Source of the DNA: Candidatus Brocadiia bacterium
Lineage (GTDB): Bacteria; Planctomycetota; MHYJ01; WSZJ01
NCBI GenBank assembly: GCA_013360825.1
Contig: JABWAY010000238.1
Span: 1-10,680, forward strand
Length of the DNA stretch: 10,680 nucleotides
Direction: 5' to 3'
A model generated the notes under the pieces. That model did not search any database. It was not told the origin of the DNA and worked only from the letters and a program-made list of their open reading frames with translations. The position numbers were made by a program, and so were the translations under genes. Of the stretch, positions 1 through 6,535 are shown piece after piece; the stretch's first letter is position 1, and every line of letters starts with the position of its first letter.

Positions 1-99
1 CGTCGATCCTCATCGATGTTCACCGACATCGATTCCGGTCTCCTCCCTGCAGGCCGTCGAAAACCGCGTCGTCTGAATGGCACAATTTCATCGTGGAGC
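1..99 (-). repeat. Left copy of a 99-base inverted repeat, cut by window edge
   Basis: The reverse complement of this stretch recurs at 6437-6535 with 97 of 99 bases identical; the differences are at 65 and 47 here, pairing with 6471 and 6489. Similarity stops abruptly at base 100, so 98/99 is a true boundary, while the other end continues beyond the window. The boundary end (77-98) carries ATGGCACAA, three bases, then CATCGTGGAG, the same terminal motif found at both ends of the right-hand unit. Inside, bases 12-19 and 26-33 form a perfect 8-bp stem around a 6-base loop. It lies 63 bases beyond the stop codon of the HEAT-like gene. It is AT-richer by eye than the flanks. The comparison is direct; the mobile-element reading is inference. 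Confidence 0.9.
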
Positions 100-161
100 G
101 ACTGCGGAGACGCTCACGACCCTGCAGCCGCACCGGATCCGGCGGACTCCCGCGCGTCGCG

Positions 162-881
162 TTACTTCTCCCGCGCCGTCATGTCCTCGTTGAAGTCCCG
201 CGCATGCTTCTTCCACCAGTCCTTCCAGAGCTCGAGGTCGTTGAACGGCTCCTGCCCCGTCAGGCGGACCAGCGCCGCCTCCGCCCGCTTGGCCACCTTC
301 TGCTTGTATCCGCCCCCGGAACCGGCGTGCTCCCCGGACACCTTCTTCTTGTTCACCAGGTCGAGGATCGCCTCCACGCTCGCTTTCCACTTGAGATAGC
401 CGAGTGCGTCGAATGCGTATCCGACCCCGGGGACCTCGTCCGAGTCGCGGAGATCCAGCCGGTCGTCGATCCACGCCCGAAGGACCGCGACCGAAGACAG
501 GTGACCGACGCGTGCGATCCCCGCGAACATCGCCTGAAGCGTCTTTTCGTCCTTCTCGTTCGGCTTGAGCGCGGCGTGCAGCGCCTGGGCCGCCTCTGCC
601 AGGCCCGGCATCCGTCCCAAAACCTGTGAGGCACCGATCCGGAGTTCGGCCGTGCCGGTCACCAGCACCGGGGCGATCGCGGCGGCAACCTTCGGATGGG
701 GACAGTCGATGCACGCAACCAGCGCATCCCGCTTCTCGACGTCCGTCCCCTTCTCGAGCGCCGCCCGAAGGTCCCGGATCACCGCTTCCGCCTCCTTGTC
801 CGACGGTTTCGGCACGGCGTCCTGCGCCGAGGCGGAAACGGAGCAGACGAGGGCAAGGAAGGGCGTGAGGGCGGTGCGCAT
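162..881 (-). CDS. Secreted HEAT-repeat-like protein
   Basis: This is a 239-residue protein. Residues 1-20 look like a signal peptide ending in SASAQ, so export to the periplasm or cell surface is expected. The rest is mostly helical and falls into HEAT-like pairs at roughly 30-72, 78-106, 112-138 and 150-178; such repeats form a solenoid used for protein binding. A Lys/Gly-rich stretch (about 178-197) precedes a tail with RLTGQ at 207-210 and WKDWWKKH at 219-226. I associate this LTG plus W-x-x-WW tail with large planctomycete HEAT-like paralogue families. No catalytic motif is visible. The ATG is supported by the signal peptide and by GGAG at 891-888, six bases upstream. The gene stands alone on the minus strand with its own candidate promoter. 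The exact role is unknown; the fold call is from repeat pattern only. Confidence 0.75.
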   Translation of the reverse strand: MRTALTPFLALVCSVSASAQDAVPKPSDKEAEAVIRDLRAALEKGTDVEKRDALVACIDCPHPKVAAAIAPVLVTGTAELRIGASQVLGRMPGLAEAAQALHAALKPNEKDEKTLQAMFAGIARVGHLSSVAVLRAWIDDRLDLRDSDEVPGVGYAFDALGYLKWKASVEAILDLVNKKKVSGEHAGSGGGYKQKVAKRAEAALVRLTGQEPFNDLELWKDWWKKHARDFNEDMTAREK

Positions 882-922
882 GGGTGGCTCCGAAACGGTG
901 AACTGCGTTTTCCAGTCCGGTC

Positions 923-928
923 AGGATA
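923..928 (-). promoter_or_regulatory. Candidate -10 box (TATCCT) for the HEAT-like gene
   Basis: Read on the minus strand the sequence is TGTATCCT, about 41 bases upstream of the ATG and preceded by an A-rich run. The same TGTATCCT octamer sits just upstream of the heparinase-like gene at 1606-1613. No convincing -35 is seen at the usual spacing. The rest of 892-1080 is GC-rich and holds nothing else I can identify. Confidence 0.4.
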
Positions 929-1080
929 CATTTTTCAGAGCCTGCAGGTCCGGCGGCAGGTCCGAATCGCCCGGATCGGCCCCGGCCGACGGGGGCAGGG
1001 ATCGATCGCCGCGGGCTCGGATGGGGCGGGAGTCCGCGGGGCGTGCGGCCGGCACCGTCTGCCCGCCGCGCCGGCCCCTC

Positions 1081-1503
1081 CTACTCCCCGATCACCTTCA
1101 CCAGCACCCGCTTCGGCCTCCGCCCGTCGAACTCCCCGTAGAAGATCTGCTCCCAGGGGCCGAAGTCCAGGACTCCCTTCGTGATCGCCACCACCACCTC
1201 GCGCCCCATGATCTGCCGTTTGTGATGCGCATCCGCGTTGTCCTCGCCGGTCCGGTTGTGCGCGTACCGCTCCGGCGACGCGTCGAACGGCGCGAGGTGC
1301 TCGAGCCAGCGCTTGTAGTCGGCGTGCAGCCCCTTCTCGTCGTCATTGATGAAAACGCTCGCCGTGATGTGCATCGCGTTGACGAGGCACAATCCTTCCT
1401 TCACGCCGGATTTCGCGACGACCGCCTCGACCTGCGGCGTGATGTTGAGAAAGTCCATCCGGGCGGGGATGGTCAAGGTCAGATACTCGGTCGTGGATTT
1501 CAT
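1081..1503 (-). CDS. yjbQ: YjbQ/UPF0047 family protein
   Basis: This 140-residue protein has the full length and motif order of the UPF0047 (YjbQ) family: G-L-C-L-V-N-A-M-H45-I-T-A-S-V-F-I-N-D-D near 38-55, then YAHNRTGEDNADAHH at 80-94, then GVLDFGPWEQI at 110-120 and a closing RVLVKVIGE. The conserved His and Asp/Glu cluster forms the family's putative metal or active site. Family members are annotated as secondary thiamine-phosphate synthase because some can complement thiamine-pathway mutants; the physiological function is unsettled. It is cytoplasmic, with no signal peptide. The ATG is preceded by GAGG at 1512-1509, five bases upstream. It is divergent from the heparinase-like gene and no thiamine genes are nearby, so context gives no support for a thiamine role. 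Confidence 0.9.
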   Translation of the reverse strand: MKSTTEYLTLTIPARMDFLNITPQVEAVVAKSGVKEGLCLVNAMHITASVFINDDEKGLHADYKRWLEHLAPFDASPERYAHNRTGEDNADAHHKRQIMGREVVVAITKGVLDFGPWEQIFYGEFDGRRPKRVLVKVIGE

Positions 1504-1554
1504 GGGGGCCTCGCGGGGGAGGAAGGAGTCGACCGGCGGCCGGCCGCGTGCCCG

Positions 1555-1560
1555 AGTCTA
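1555..1560 (-). promoter_or_regulatory. Candidate -10 box (TAGACT) for yjbQ
   Basis: On the minus strand TAGACT lies 51 bases upstream of the yjbQ ATG, in the 118-bp divergent intergenic region. It resembles the TAGAAT and TAGAAG boxes of other genes in the window. No -35 was recognised. Confidence 0.3.
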
Positions 1561-1607
1561 TGCGCGGGCGTGCCGGGTCGTCTGCACCATCCGCCCCCCT
1601 GCCGGTG

Positions 1608-1613
1608 TATCCT
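1608..1613 (+). promoter_or_regulatory. Candidate -10 box (TATCCT), likely leaderless transcript
   Basis: TATCCT, preceded by TG, ends eight bases before the ATG at 1622, and no Shine-Dalgarno sequence is present between them. A -10 at this distance would put the transcription start on or next to the start codon, giving a leaderless mRNA. This is inference from spacing and from the same octamer upstream of the HEAT-like gene. Confidence 0.4.
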
Positions 1614-1621
1614 CGCTCCTC

Positions 1622-3583
1622 ATGAAGCAGACCCTCCTGTTCCTGCTGGCGGCGGCCGTCGCTTCGGCGCAGGCCCCGCCCCCGCTCAAGATCACCGTCC
1701 CGAAGGACCGCCCGCGCATCGGCATCACCGCCGCCGGCCTGGAGGCCGTCCGCGCGAACATCGCGAAAGCGCCGTGGGAGCCGCTCTGGCGCAGCGTCGT
1801 CAGCCGGTCGGCGATGGTGATGCGGAGCGAGCTGAATCCGAAGTCCGCATTCGGAGGACGCCCGGGGCAGTCGCAGCGTCTCACGACGACGGAGGGGCTG
1901 GAGTGCGTCGCGCTCCTCGCCCTGGTCGGGCAGGACCCCGGCGCGGCGAAGGCGCTTTCGGACTTTTTCGAGGCGTGGGACCCGGCGCCGCTGGAACAGG
2001 ACATCGCGGAGAACGACTTCATGTCGAGCGGGGAGTTCTTCGAAGGACTGGCGGTCGTGCTCGACTGGACGTGGGACCTGCTCACGCCGGCGGCCCGCGA
2101 CCGGCTCCGGGGGATCGTCGAGCGGCGGGCGAAGCACAATTACGACGGATTCGTCGGCAGGAAGTCCTGGGAGGCGACGACCGAGGCGAACAACCACTCG
2201 ATGGCGTCGATGGGCGCGGTCGGGCTCGCCGCGATCGCCCTCTGGCACGAACAGCCGTCGGCGCCCGCCTGGGCCGGGATGGCGCACGCGAAGATGAAGT
2301 CGTACCTGGCGACCAGCTTCGATCCCGACGGTGCCTGCTACGAGGGAACGATGTACGGGCCGTTCGGGCTCCTCAGAATCCTTCCGTTCGCCGACTGCTG
2401 CGCCCGTTACGGCGGCGGGGATGCACTGGAGGGGGTCCTCCCGAAGATCGTCGCGCAGCTCGCGAACGAACTCACCCCCGGCCGCGGCCGGATGATCCCG
2501 GTCAACGACACCGACGGAAACTTCCGCCCCTGGGGCGGCACGCTCTTCCTCTGGGACGCCGTGCGCCACGGAACCCCGGTCTCCCGGTGGATGTGGACAG
2601 AGGTCCTGGACCGCTTCGCCGGCAGCGGCGGCCACACGTGGCCGTTCGCGGTGCTCTGGGAAGACGGGCGCGAGGGGGGGACCTTTCCCGCGACGCTGGT
2701 GGCGATGACCCGGGGGCGCGGCACGCTGACCGTCCGGACCGGATGGGAGCAGGACGATTTTCTCGCGGCGTTCGAGTGCGGGAAGCGCGTGCCGGGGTGT
2801 CACGGGCAGTCGGATCCCGGGCATTTCCTGATTTACGCGCGGGGGCGCTGCCTGGCGGCGGACACGGGGTACTCGAACGTGGACCGGGAGGGGACGCCGC
2901 ACCAGTCGATCGGGCACAATCTGGTGCTGGTCGACGGACGGGGGCAGGTGATCACGGGGGGCGGCAAGGTGACCGAGGGGAAGCTGGTCCAGTGGGAGGA
3001 GCGTCCGACGCTCGTCTGGGTGCAGGCCGACCTGTCTGCCGCGTACGCCCAGGGCGGATACAACCCGCTGGCGAAGGCCACGCGCTGCTTCCTCGTGCTC
3101 ACGGGTCCGGATCCGTACGTCGTCGTCGCGGATGCGTTCGTGAAGGACGCGAAGGAGCACGAGTTCACGTGGCTGCTGCACGGCAACGCCGACTCGGCGT
3201 TCGACTGTGCGAAGGACCGGGCGGTGCACCGCTCCGGCGACGCCGCGCTGGACATCGTCCCCTGCCTGCTCGACGCGGCTCTCCCGGCGTTCGGCACGAG
3301 CCGTTTTCCGTCCAGCAACTTCGGGGAGCACGACCTGCTGCGGGCGACGGTCAGGGGGCGGCGCTGGCTCGGCCTGACGGTGCTGGCGCCGCGCGACGGG
3401 TCCGCGGCGGCGACGGAGGTGACGCGCGAGATCCGGGGCGGAAAGCTGGTCGTCACGGTGACCCGCGGCGGCGCCCCGGACATCTTCACGCTCGCCGGTG
3501 CGCCCGACGGCGGGATCGGGGGGCTGCGTGTCGACCGGACGGTGGAGGGAAAGCCGGTCGCCGAGGTGCTGAAGTTGAAGTAG
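1622..3583 (+). CDS. Secreted heparinase II/III-like polysaccharide lyase
   Basis: This is a 653-residue protein. Residues 1-18 form a signal peptide (MKQTLLFLLAAAVASAQ). The first half (about 25-340) is alpha-helical, as in the (alpha/alpha) toroid of alginate/heparinase-type lyases. It carries NNH192 and DGACY240EGTMY245G, matching the family's catalytic His/Asn and Tyr positions. The second half has the heparinase II/III signature H394-G-Q-S-D398-P-G-H401-F, then D-T-G-Y, then HQSIGH432N-LVLVDGRGQ, followed by beta-rich sequence. Members cleave acidic polysaccharides (heparin, heparan or alginate type) by beta-elimination; the substrate here cannot be told. The ATG is chosen for the signal peptide; longer in-frame starts upstream would bury it and read through the promoter region. 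No SusC/D, sulfatase or other carbohydrate genes are adjacent, so it is not part of a visible utilisation locus. Confidence 0.85.
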   Translation: MKQTLLFLLAAAVASAQAPPPLKITVPKDRPRIGITAAGLEAVRANIAKAPWEPLWRSVVSRSAMVMRSELNPKSAFGGRPGQSQRLTTTEGLECVALLALVGQDPGAAKALSDFFEAWDPAPLEQDIAENDFMSSGEFFEGLAVVLDWTWDLLTPAARDRLRGIVERRAKHNYDGFVGRKSWEATTEANNHSMASMGAVGLAAIALWHEQPSAPAWAGMAHAKMKSYLATSFDPDGACYEGTMYGPFGLLRILPFADCCARYGGGDALEGVLPKIVAQLANELTPGRGRMIPVNDTDGNFRPWGGTLFLWDAVRHGTPVSRWMWTEVLDRFAGSGGHTWPFAVLWEDGREGGTFPATLVAMTRGRGTLTVRTGWEQDDFLAAFECGKRVPGCHGQSDPGHFLIYARGRCLAADTGYSNVDREGTPHQSIGHNLVLVDGRGQVITGGGKVTEGKLVQWEERPTLVWVQADLSAAYAQGGYNPLAKATRCFLVLTGPDPYVVVADAFVKDAKEHEFTWLLHGNADSAFDCAKDRAVHRSGDAALDIVPCLLDAALPAFGTSRFPSSNFGEHDLLRATVRGRRWLGLTVLAPRDGSAAATEVTREIRGGKLVVTVTRGGAPDIFTLAGAPDGGIGGLRVDRTVEGKPVAEVLKLK

Positions 3584-3619
3584 GGCGGCCGGCGGGCCGG
3601 GACGGAGCGCGGGAGGAAC

Positions 3620-3633
3620 CCGGTCCGGACCGG
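3620..3633. repeat. Perfect 14-bp palindrome
   Basis: CCGGTCCGGACCGG is its own reverse complement and lies 37 bases after the heparinase-like stop codon. It could fold as a small hairpin or act as a binding site. There is no T tract, so it is not a standard intrinsic terminator, and in GC-rich DNA such palindromes can arise by chance. The rest of 3584-3764 shows nothing identifiable. Confidence 0.35.
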
Positions 3634-3764
3634 CTGCCGCGGAACCCTGTGGCCGTCGGTCCGGGGTGGATCCAACCGGCGAACTCCCCCTGCGCCGCGT
3701 CCTGGACACCGGACCCCCGTGTTGGAACTTCCCGAATCCCCGCGCCATCCCCGCGGCCGCACCG

Positions 3765-3770
3765 TAGAAT
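3765..3770 (+). promoter_or_regulatory. Candidate -10 box (TAGAAT) for the cysteine desulfurase gene
   Basis: TAGAAT lies 22 bases upstream of the GTG start in an otherwise GC-rich stretch. An identical TAGAAT precedes the zinc-ribbon gene at 7432-7427. No clear -35 is present. The Shine-Dalgarno GGAGGTG follows at 3782-3788. Confidence 0.4.
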
Positions 3771-3792
3771 CCCCGCCTCCCGGAGGTGCGCC

Positions 3793-4953
3793 GTGATCTA
3801 CGCCAACAACGCCGCGACGACCTGGCCGAAGCCGGAACCCGTTTACGACGCGGTGATGCGCAGCCTCCGCGACGTCGGGGTCTCCGTGCGCTCCAGCAGC
3901 CAGGCCGCGCCCCACGGAGCCGACGCGCTGGTCGAACTCCGCGCCGCGGTCGCGGGGCTGCTCGGCGCCCCGGACGTCTCGCGCCTGCTCTTCTCCCCCG
4001 GCTGCACCCACTCGCTCAACCAGGCGATCCAGGGACTCCCCTGGGCGGCCGGCGACGTGATCGTGATGAGCGGGCTGGAGCATCACGCGGTCTCGCGCCC
4101 GGTCCGGAAGATGGCCCGGGAGCGCGGGGCGCGGTTCGAGGTCTCGCCGTACCGGCCCGGGATGCCTTTTGATCTCGGCTGGCTCGAGGGGGTCCTCCGG
4201 AAAGGCCGCGTGAAACTGGTGGCGACGACCATGGCCGCCAACGTCACCGGCGAGATCCTCCCCTCCGCTGAAATCGTCGCGCTCGCCCACCGCCACGGAG
4301 CGCTCGCCCTCCTCGACGGCGCCCAGTCCGCCGGCGTCCTCGACGTCAACCTGAAGGCCCTCGACTGCGACCTCTTCGCCGCCGCCGGCCACAAGGGCCT
4401 GTTCGGCCCTCCCGGCGTCGGAGTCCTCTACGTCTCCCCCGCCGCGAAACTCCAGCTCTGGGCCGAGGGGGGGACCGGGCGCGACACCGGAAAGCACGAG
4501 ATGGCCGGCGTCTATCCGCACTCGTTCGAGGTCGGCACCCACAATGTCCCCGCCATCGCCGGCCTCGCTGCCGGCGCCCGCTGGGTGCAGGAACGCGGGC
4601 GCGCCTGGATCCACGAGACCGAGCAGGCGCTCTGCTCCCGATTCCTCCAGGGCCTCGACCGGATCGACGGCGTCACCGTCTACGGAACGCGCGAGCCCGC
4701 CGGGCGCACCTCCGTCGTCTCCCTGAATCTGCGCGGCTGGAACCCCCGGGACCTCTCGGCCTGGCTCGCATCGACGCACGACGTCACCAGCCGCGCCGGG
4801 TACCACTGCGCCCCCCTCGCCCACGAAACCATCGGCTCCCTCCCCGGCCCCGGCACCATCCGGTTCTCGTTCGGCTGCTTCAACACGGACGCCGAGGTGG
4901 ACACCCTCCTCGCCCTCCTGGCGGACGCCGCCCGGCGCCCGCCGAAACCGTAA
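3793..4953 (+). CDS. Cysteine desulfurase family PLP enzyme (EGGT type)
   Basis: This is a 386-residue fold-type I aminotransferase class V. Visible residues are YANNAATTWPKP at 3-14, the ring-stacking EHH at 96-98, D175 and Q178 in LLDGAQSAG, the PLP lysine K201 in AAGHKGLFGPPG, EGGTG at 225-229, and a candidate catalytic C339 in GYHCAPLAHETIG. The NNAAT...PKP, EGGTG and HCAPLAH set matches the subfamily described as 'cysteine desulfurase family protein, EGGT-X' (TIGR01977). Such enzymes take sulfur (or selenium) from cysteine as an enzyme-bound persulfide; the acceptor here is unknown. It is cytoplasmic. GTG was chosen because GGAGGTG lies four bases upstream at 3782-3788 and the protein then starts exactly where relatives start. 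The open frame upstream is an artefact of high GC. No IscU, SufE, SufU or selD gene is adjacent. Confidence 0.9.
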   Translation: MIYANNAATTWPKPEPVYDAVMRSLRDVGVSVRSSSQAAPHGADALVELRAAVAGLLGAPDVSRLLFSPGCTHSLNQAIQGLPWAAGDVIVMSGLEHHAVSRPVRKMARERGARFEVSPYRPGMPFDLGWLEGVLRKGRVKLVATTMAANVTGEILPSAEIVALAHRHGALALLDGAQSAGVLDVNLKALDCDLFAAAGHKGLFGPPGVGVLYVSPAAKLQLWAEGGTGRDTGKHEMAGVYPHSFEVGTHNVPAIAGLAAGARWVQERGRAWIHETEQALCSRFLQGLDRIDGVTVYGTREPAGRTSVVSLNLRGWNPRDLSAWLASTHDVTSRAGYHCAPLAHETIGSLPGPGTIRFSFGCFNTDAEVDTLLALLADAARRPPKP

Positions 4954-4982
4954 GCACGGCCCGGAGGTCAGTCCCTGGGTCC

Positions 4983-5061
4983 GGAAGCGCTGTCGCGAAC
5001 GCTTCCCGCCCTCGTCGCCCCATTGGCGACGGCCGCGAGACTGGACCGGCCCCCGGGCCGG
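4983..5061. terminator. Three hairpins between convergent genes
   Basis: The 123-bp gap between two convergent genes contains three perfect inverted repeats: GGAAGCG/CGCTTCC (4983-4989 and 5000-5006, 10-base loop), CGTCGCC/GGCGACG (5013-5019 and 5025-5031, 5-base loop) and CCGGCC/GGCCGG (5046-5051 and 5056-5061, 4-base loop). None has a U tract on either strand. They are best read as a bidirectional stop or RNA-stabilising region; the position supports this, the missing U tracts weaken it. Confidence 0.4.
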
Positions 5062-5076
5062 ATGGTCGGAGATGGA

Positions 5077-6162
5077 TCATCGTGGGGCGTCGGGCTGGAA
5101 GGTCCACGCCAGGCGGAGGGAGGACCGGAGTTCTTCGGCCCAGGCGATCCGTCGGGCGGGGGCGGGTTTGAGGCCTGCGGGGCCGTAGAGCGCCTCTGCG
5201 AGGGTTTCGATCAGGTCGCGTTCGGCCTGTGCGCGTTCGTGGGCGGTTTCCGCGGCGTGCCTCCGGGCCAGGGCGGCGCGGCGGCCGGCATCACGGTCTC
5301 CGGCGGCGGCGGCCTCGTCGAGCGTCGCGAGGGAAGCCGGATCGACCGCAGGGGTCTGGAAGGCGTCCGCGAGCCGTCGGAGGGCATGGAACGCCGATTC
5401 CACGCGACCCCAGGCGGAGCCGCGGGCACTCCAGGCGGTGCGGCGCGAGCGGACGCCGACCTGGTCCTCCAGGCTTCCCACGTCCTGGAACCAGGCGGAC
5501 CATGCCTCCTCCCCGGCCCCCTGCGTCCCGAGTTCCTCCGCGAGCAGGAACTGGTCCTTCACCGCGTCGAGGATGTCCCGGAGCGCCGCCTCCTCGGTTT
5601 CGAACGCGCGGTCGATGTCCTCCGCGGTCCCGACGAGGAGCGATCCCTCCTGCAGCTGGTCGTGCATCGGGCACCGGCCGTCTTTCTTCAGGATCGCCAG
5701 GTAGCGTTCCGCCCTCGCGCGGTCGAGTTCCATCAGTTCCTTCAGCTTCTCGGGGTTTTCGGTCAGACAGTCCCCGAACTCCTCGAACCCACGGATCTCC
5801 TCCCTGACCGCCGCCGACTGGTCCTCCATCCGGAACTGCACGGCGACGACGTACCGGCCGACCGCGAGGCGCCGTTCCGAGGGGGGAAACTCGACGACGA
5901 ACTGTCCGCCGCGCGCGGTGGCGGAGGTTTGCCAGATCCAGTGGGCGGACGATTCGGGGCGAACGCCGACCCAGAACCGGGTGCCCTGCGGATAACGCGT
6001 CCGTCCCTCGATGCTCAGGCAGTCGAATGCGGCGCCACCCCGGGTCTCGGTCCGGAGGTGCGGGGTGATGTGGGAGAACGCGCCGCGGGAGGATTCCGCG
6101 GCGGCGGGAAGTGCAAAAACAAACACCCATAACAGTGCGACGGCCGTGCGGTGGCGCGGCAT
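5077..6162 (-). CDS. Secreted protein of unknown function
   Basis: This is a 361-residue protein that I do not recognise. Residues 1-22 are a clear signal peptide (basic start, hydrophobic core, ALPAAA). Residues about 45-112 look like a beta-sandwich (FWVGVRP, FVVEFPP, YVVAVQF). From about 115 the chain is helical and charged, with likely coiled-coil at 136-160 and 181-212; the C-terminal third (about 280-330) is Ala/Arg/Glu-rich helix. Three cysteines, C48, C132 and C164, could form a disulfide. No catalytic motif stands out. ATG 6162 was chosen over an ATG 14 codons upstream because it places the signal peptide first and has GGGAGA at 6174-6169, six bases away. It is convergent with the cysteine desulfurase gene. 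A structural or envelope role is possible but not shown. Confidence 0.7.
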   Translation of the reverse strand: MPRHRTAVALLWVFVFALPAAAESSRGAFSHITPHLRTETRGGAAFDCLSIEGRTRYPQGTRFWVGVRPESSAHWIWQTSATARGGQFVVEFPPSERRLAVGRYVVAVQFRMEDQSAAVREEIRGFEEFGDCLTENPEKLKELMELDRARAERYLAILKKDGRCPMHDQLQEGSLLVGTAEDIDRAFETEEAALRDILDAVKDQFLLAEELGTQGAGEEAWSAWFQDVGSLEDQVGVRSRRTAWSARGSAWGRVESAFHALRRLADAFQTPAVDPASLATLDEAAAAGDRDAGRRAALARRHAAETAHERAQAERDLIETLAEALYGPAGLKPAPARRIAWAEELRSSLRLAWTFQPDAPR

Positions 6163-6219
6163 GTCCGGTCTCCCGAGACGGGTTGCGACAGCCGGATCGG
6201 TCATCGCAAAGCGGATGCC

Positions 6220-6238
6220 GCCCGGAAGAAAACCGGGC
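6220..6238 (-). other. Hairpin in the leader of the secreted-protein gene
   Basis: GCCCGG and CCGGGC pair as a 6-bp stem around a 7-base A-rich loop (U-rich on the minus strand). It lies about 58 bases upstream of the ATG at 6162, so it could sit in the 5' leader. I see no riboswitch signature, and a role is only inferred from position. Confidence 0.25.
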
Positions 6239-6266
6239 GCGCACGCAAACCGCGACGCCGCTTCGC

Positions 6267-6282
6267 GTAACGAACGCGTTAC
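6267..6282. promoter_or_regulatory. Operator-like inverted repeat GTAACG-N4-CGTTAC
   Basis: A perfect 6-bp inverted repeat with a 4-base spacer lies about 105 bases upstream of the secreted-protein gene on the minus strand. Its size and spacing are like a dimeric regulator's binding site. No second copy was found in this window and no regulator gene is adjacent, so this is a tentative call. Confidence 0.3.
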
Positions 6283-6436
6283 CGCGGCGCTACAGCGCGG
6301 GCCTGTTTCGCGGCGGTGCGCTCGGGGCCGCGCGGTAACAGGGAGCCGGGTTCAAACAGCGGTTCAACGGAGGTCCAGGCACCTGCGGGCGGCCCTGCCG
6401 ACCCCCCCGCGCCGGCCCCGCGGCACCGCCTCAGCA

Positions 6437-6535
6437 GCTCCACGATGAAATTGTGCCATTCAGACGACGCTGTTTTCGACGGCCTGCAAGGAGGAGACCG
6501 GAATCGATGTCGGTGAACATCGATGAGGATCGACG
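6437..6535 (+). repeat. Right copy of the 99-base inverted repeat
   Basis: It matches the reverse complement of bases 1-99 with two differences, at 6471 and 6489. It forms the first two thirds of the larger unit at 6438-6589. Perfect stem arms lie at 6503-6510 and 6517-6524. AAGGAGG at 6488-6494 is followed 12 bases later by an ATG at 6507, and that ATG sits inside the stem. Confidence 0.92.

Noticed and set aside
1343..3748. An 801-codon minus-strand open frame
   Set aside because: It is antisense to the heparinase-like gene, lacks any recognisable motif and has shadow-like composition.
565..3792. A long upstream extension of the cysteine desulfurase frame
   Set aside because: It overlaps four other features in other frames, is low-complexity Arg/Gly/Ala, and the GTG at 3793 has an excellent ribosome site and the family-correct N-terminus.
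6163..6204. A longer start (ATG 6204) for the secreted protein
   Set aside because: It would place 14 polar residues before the signal peptide, and the ATG at 6162 has a well-placed GGGAGA.
6349..6367. GGTTCAAA resembling a tRNA T-loop, repeated 12 bases apart
   Set aside because: No acceptor, D or anticodon stems can be drawn around it, so it is not a tRNA; kept only as a short direct repeat.
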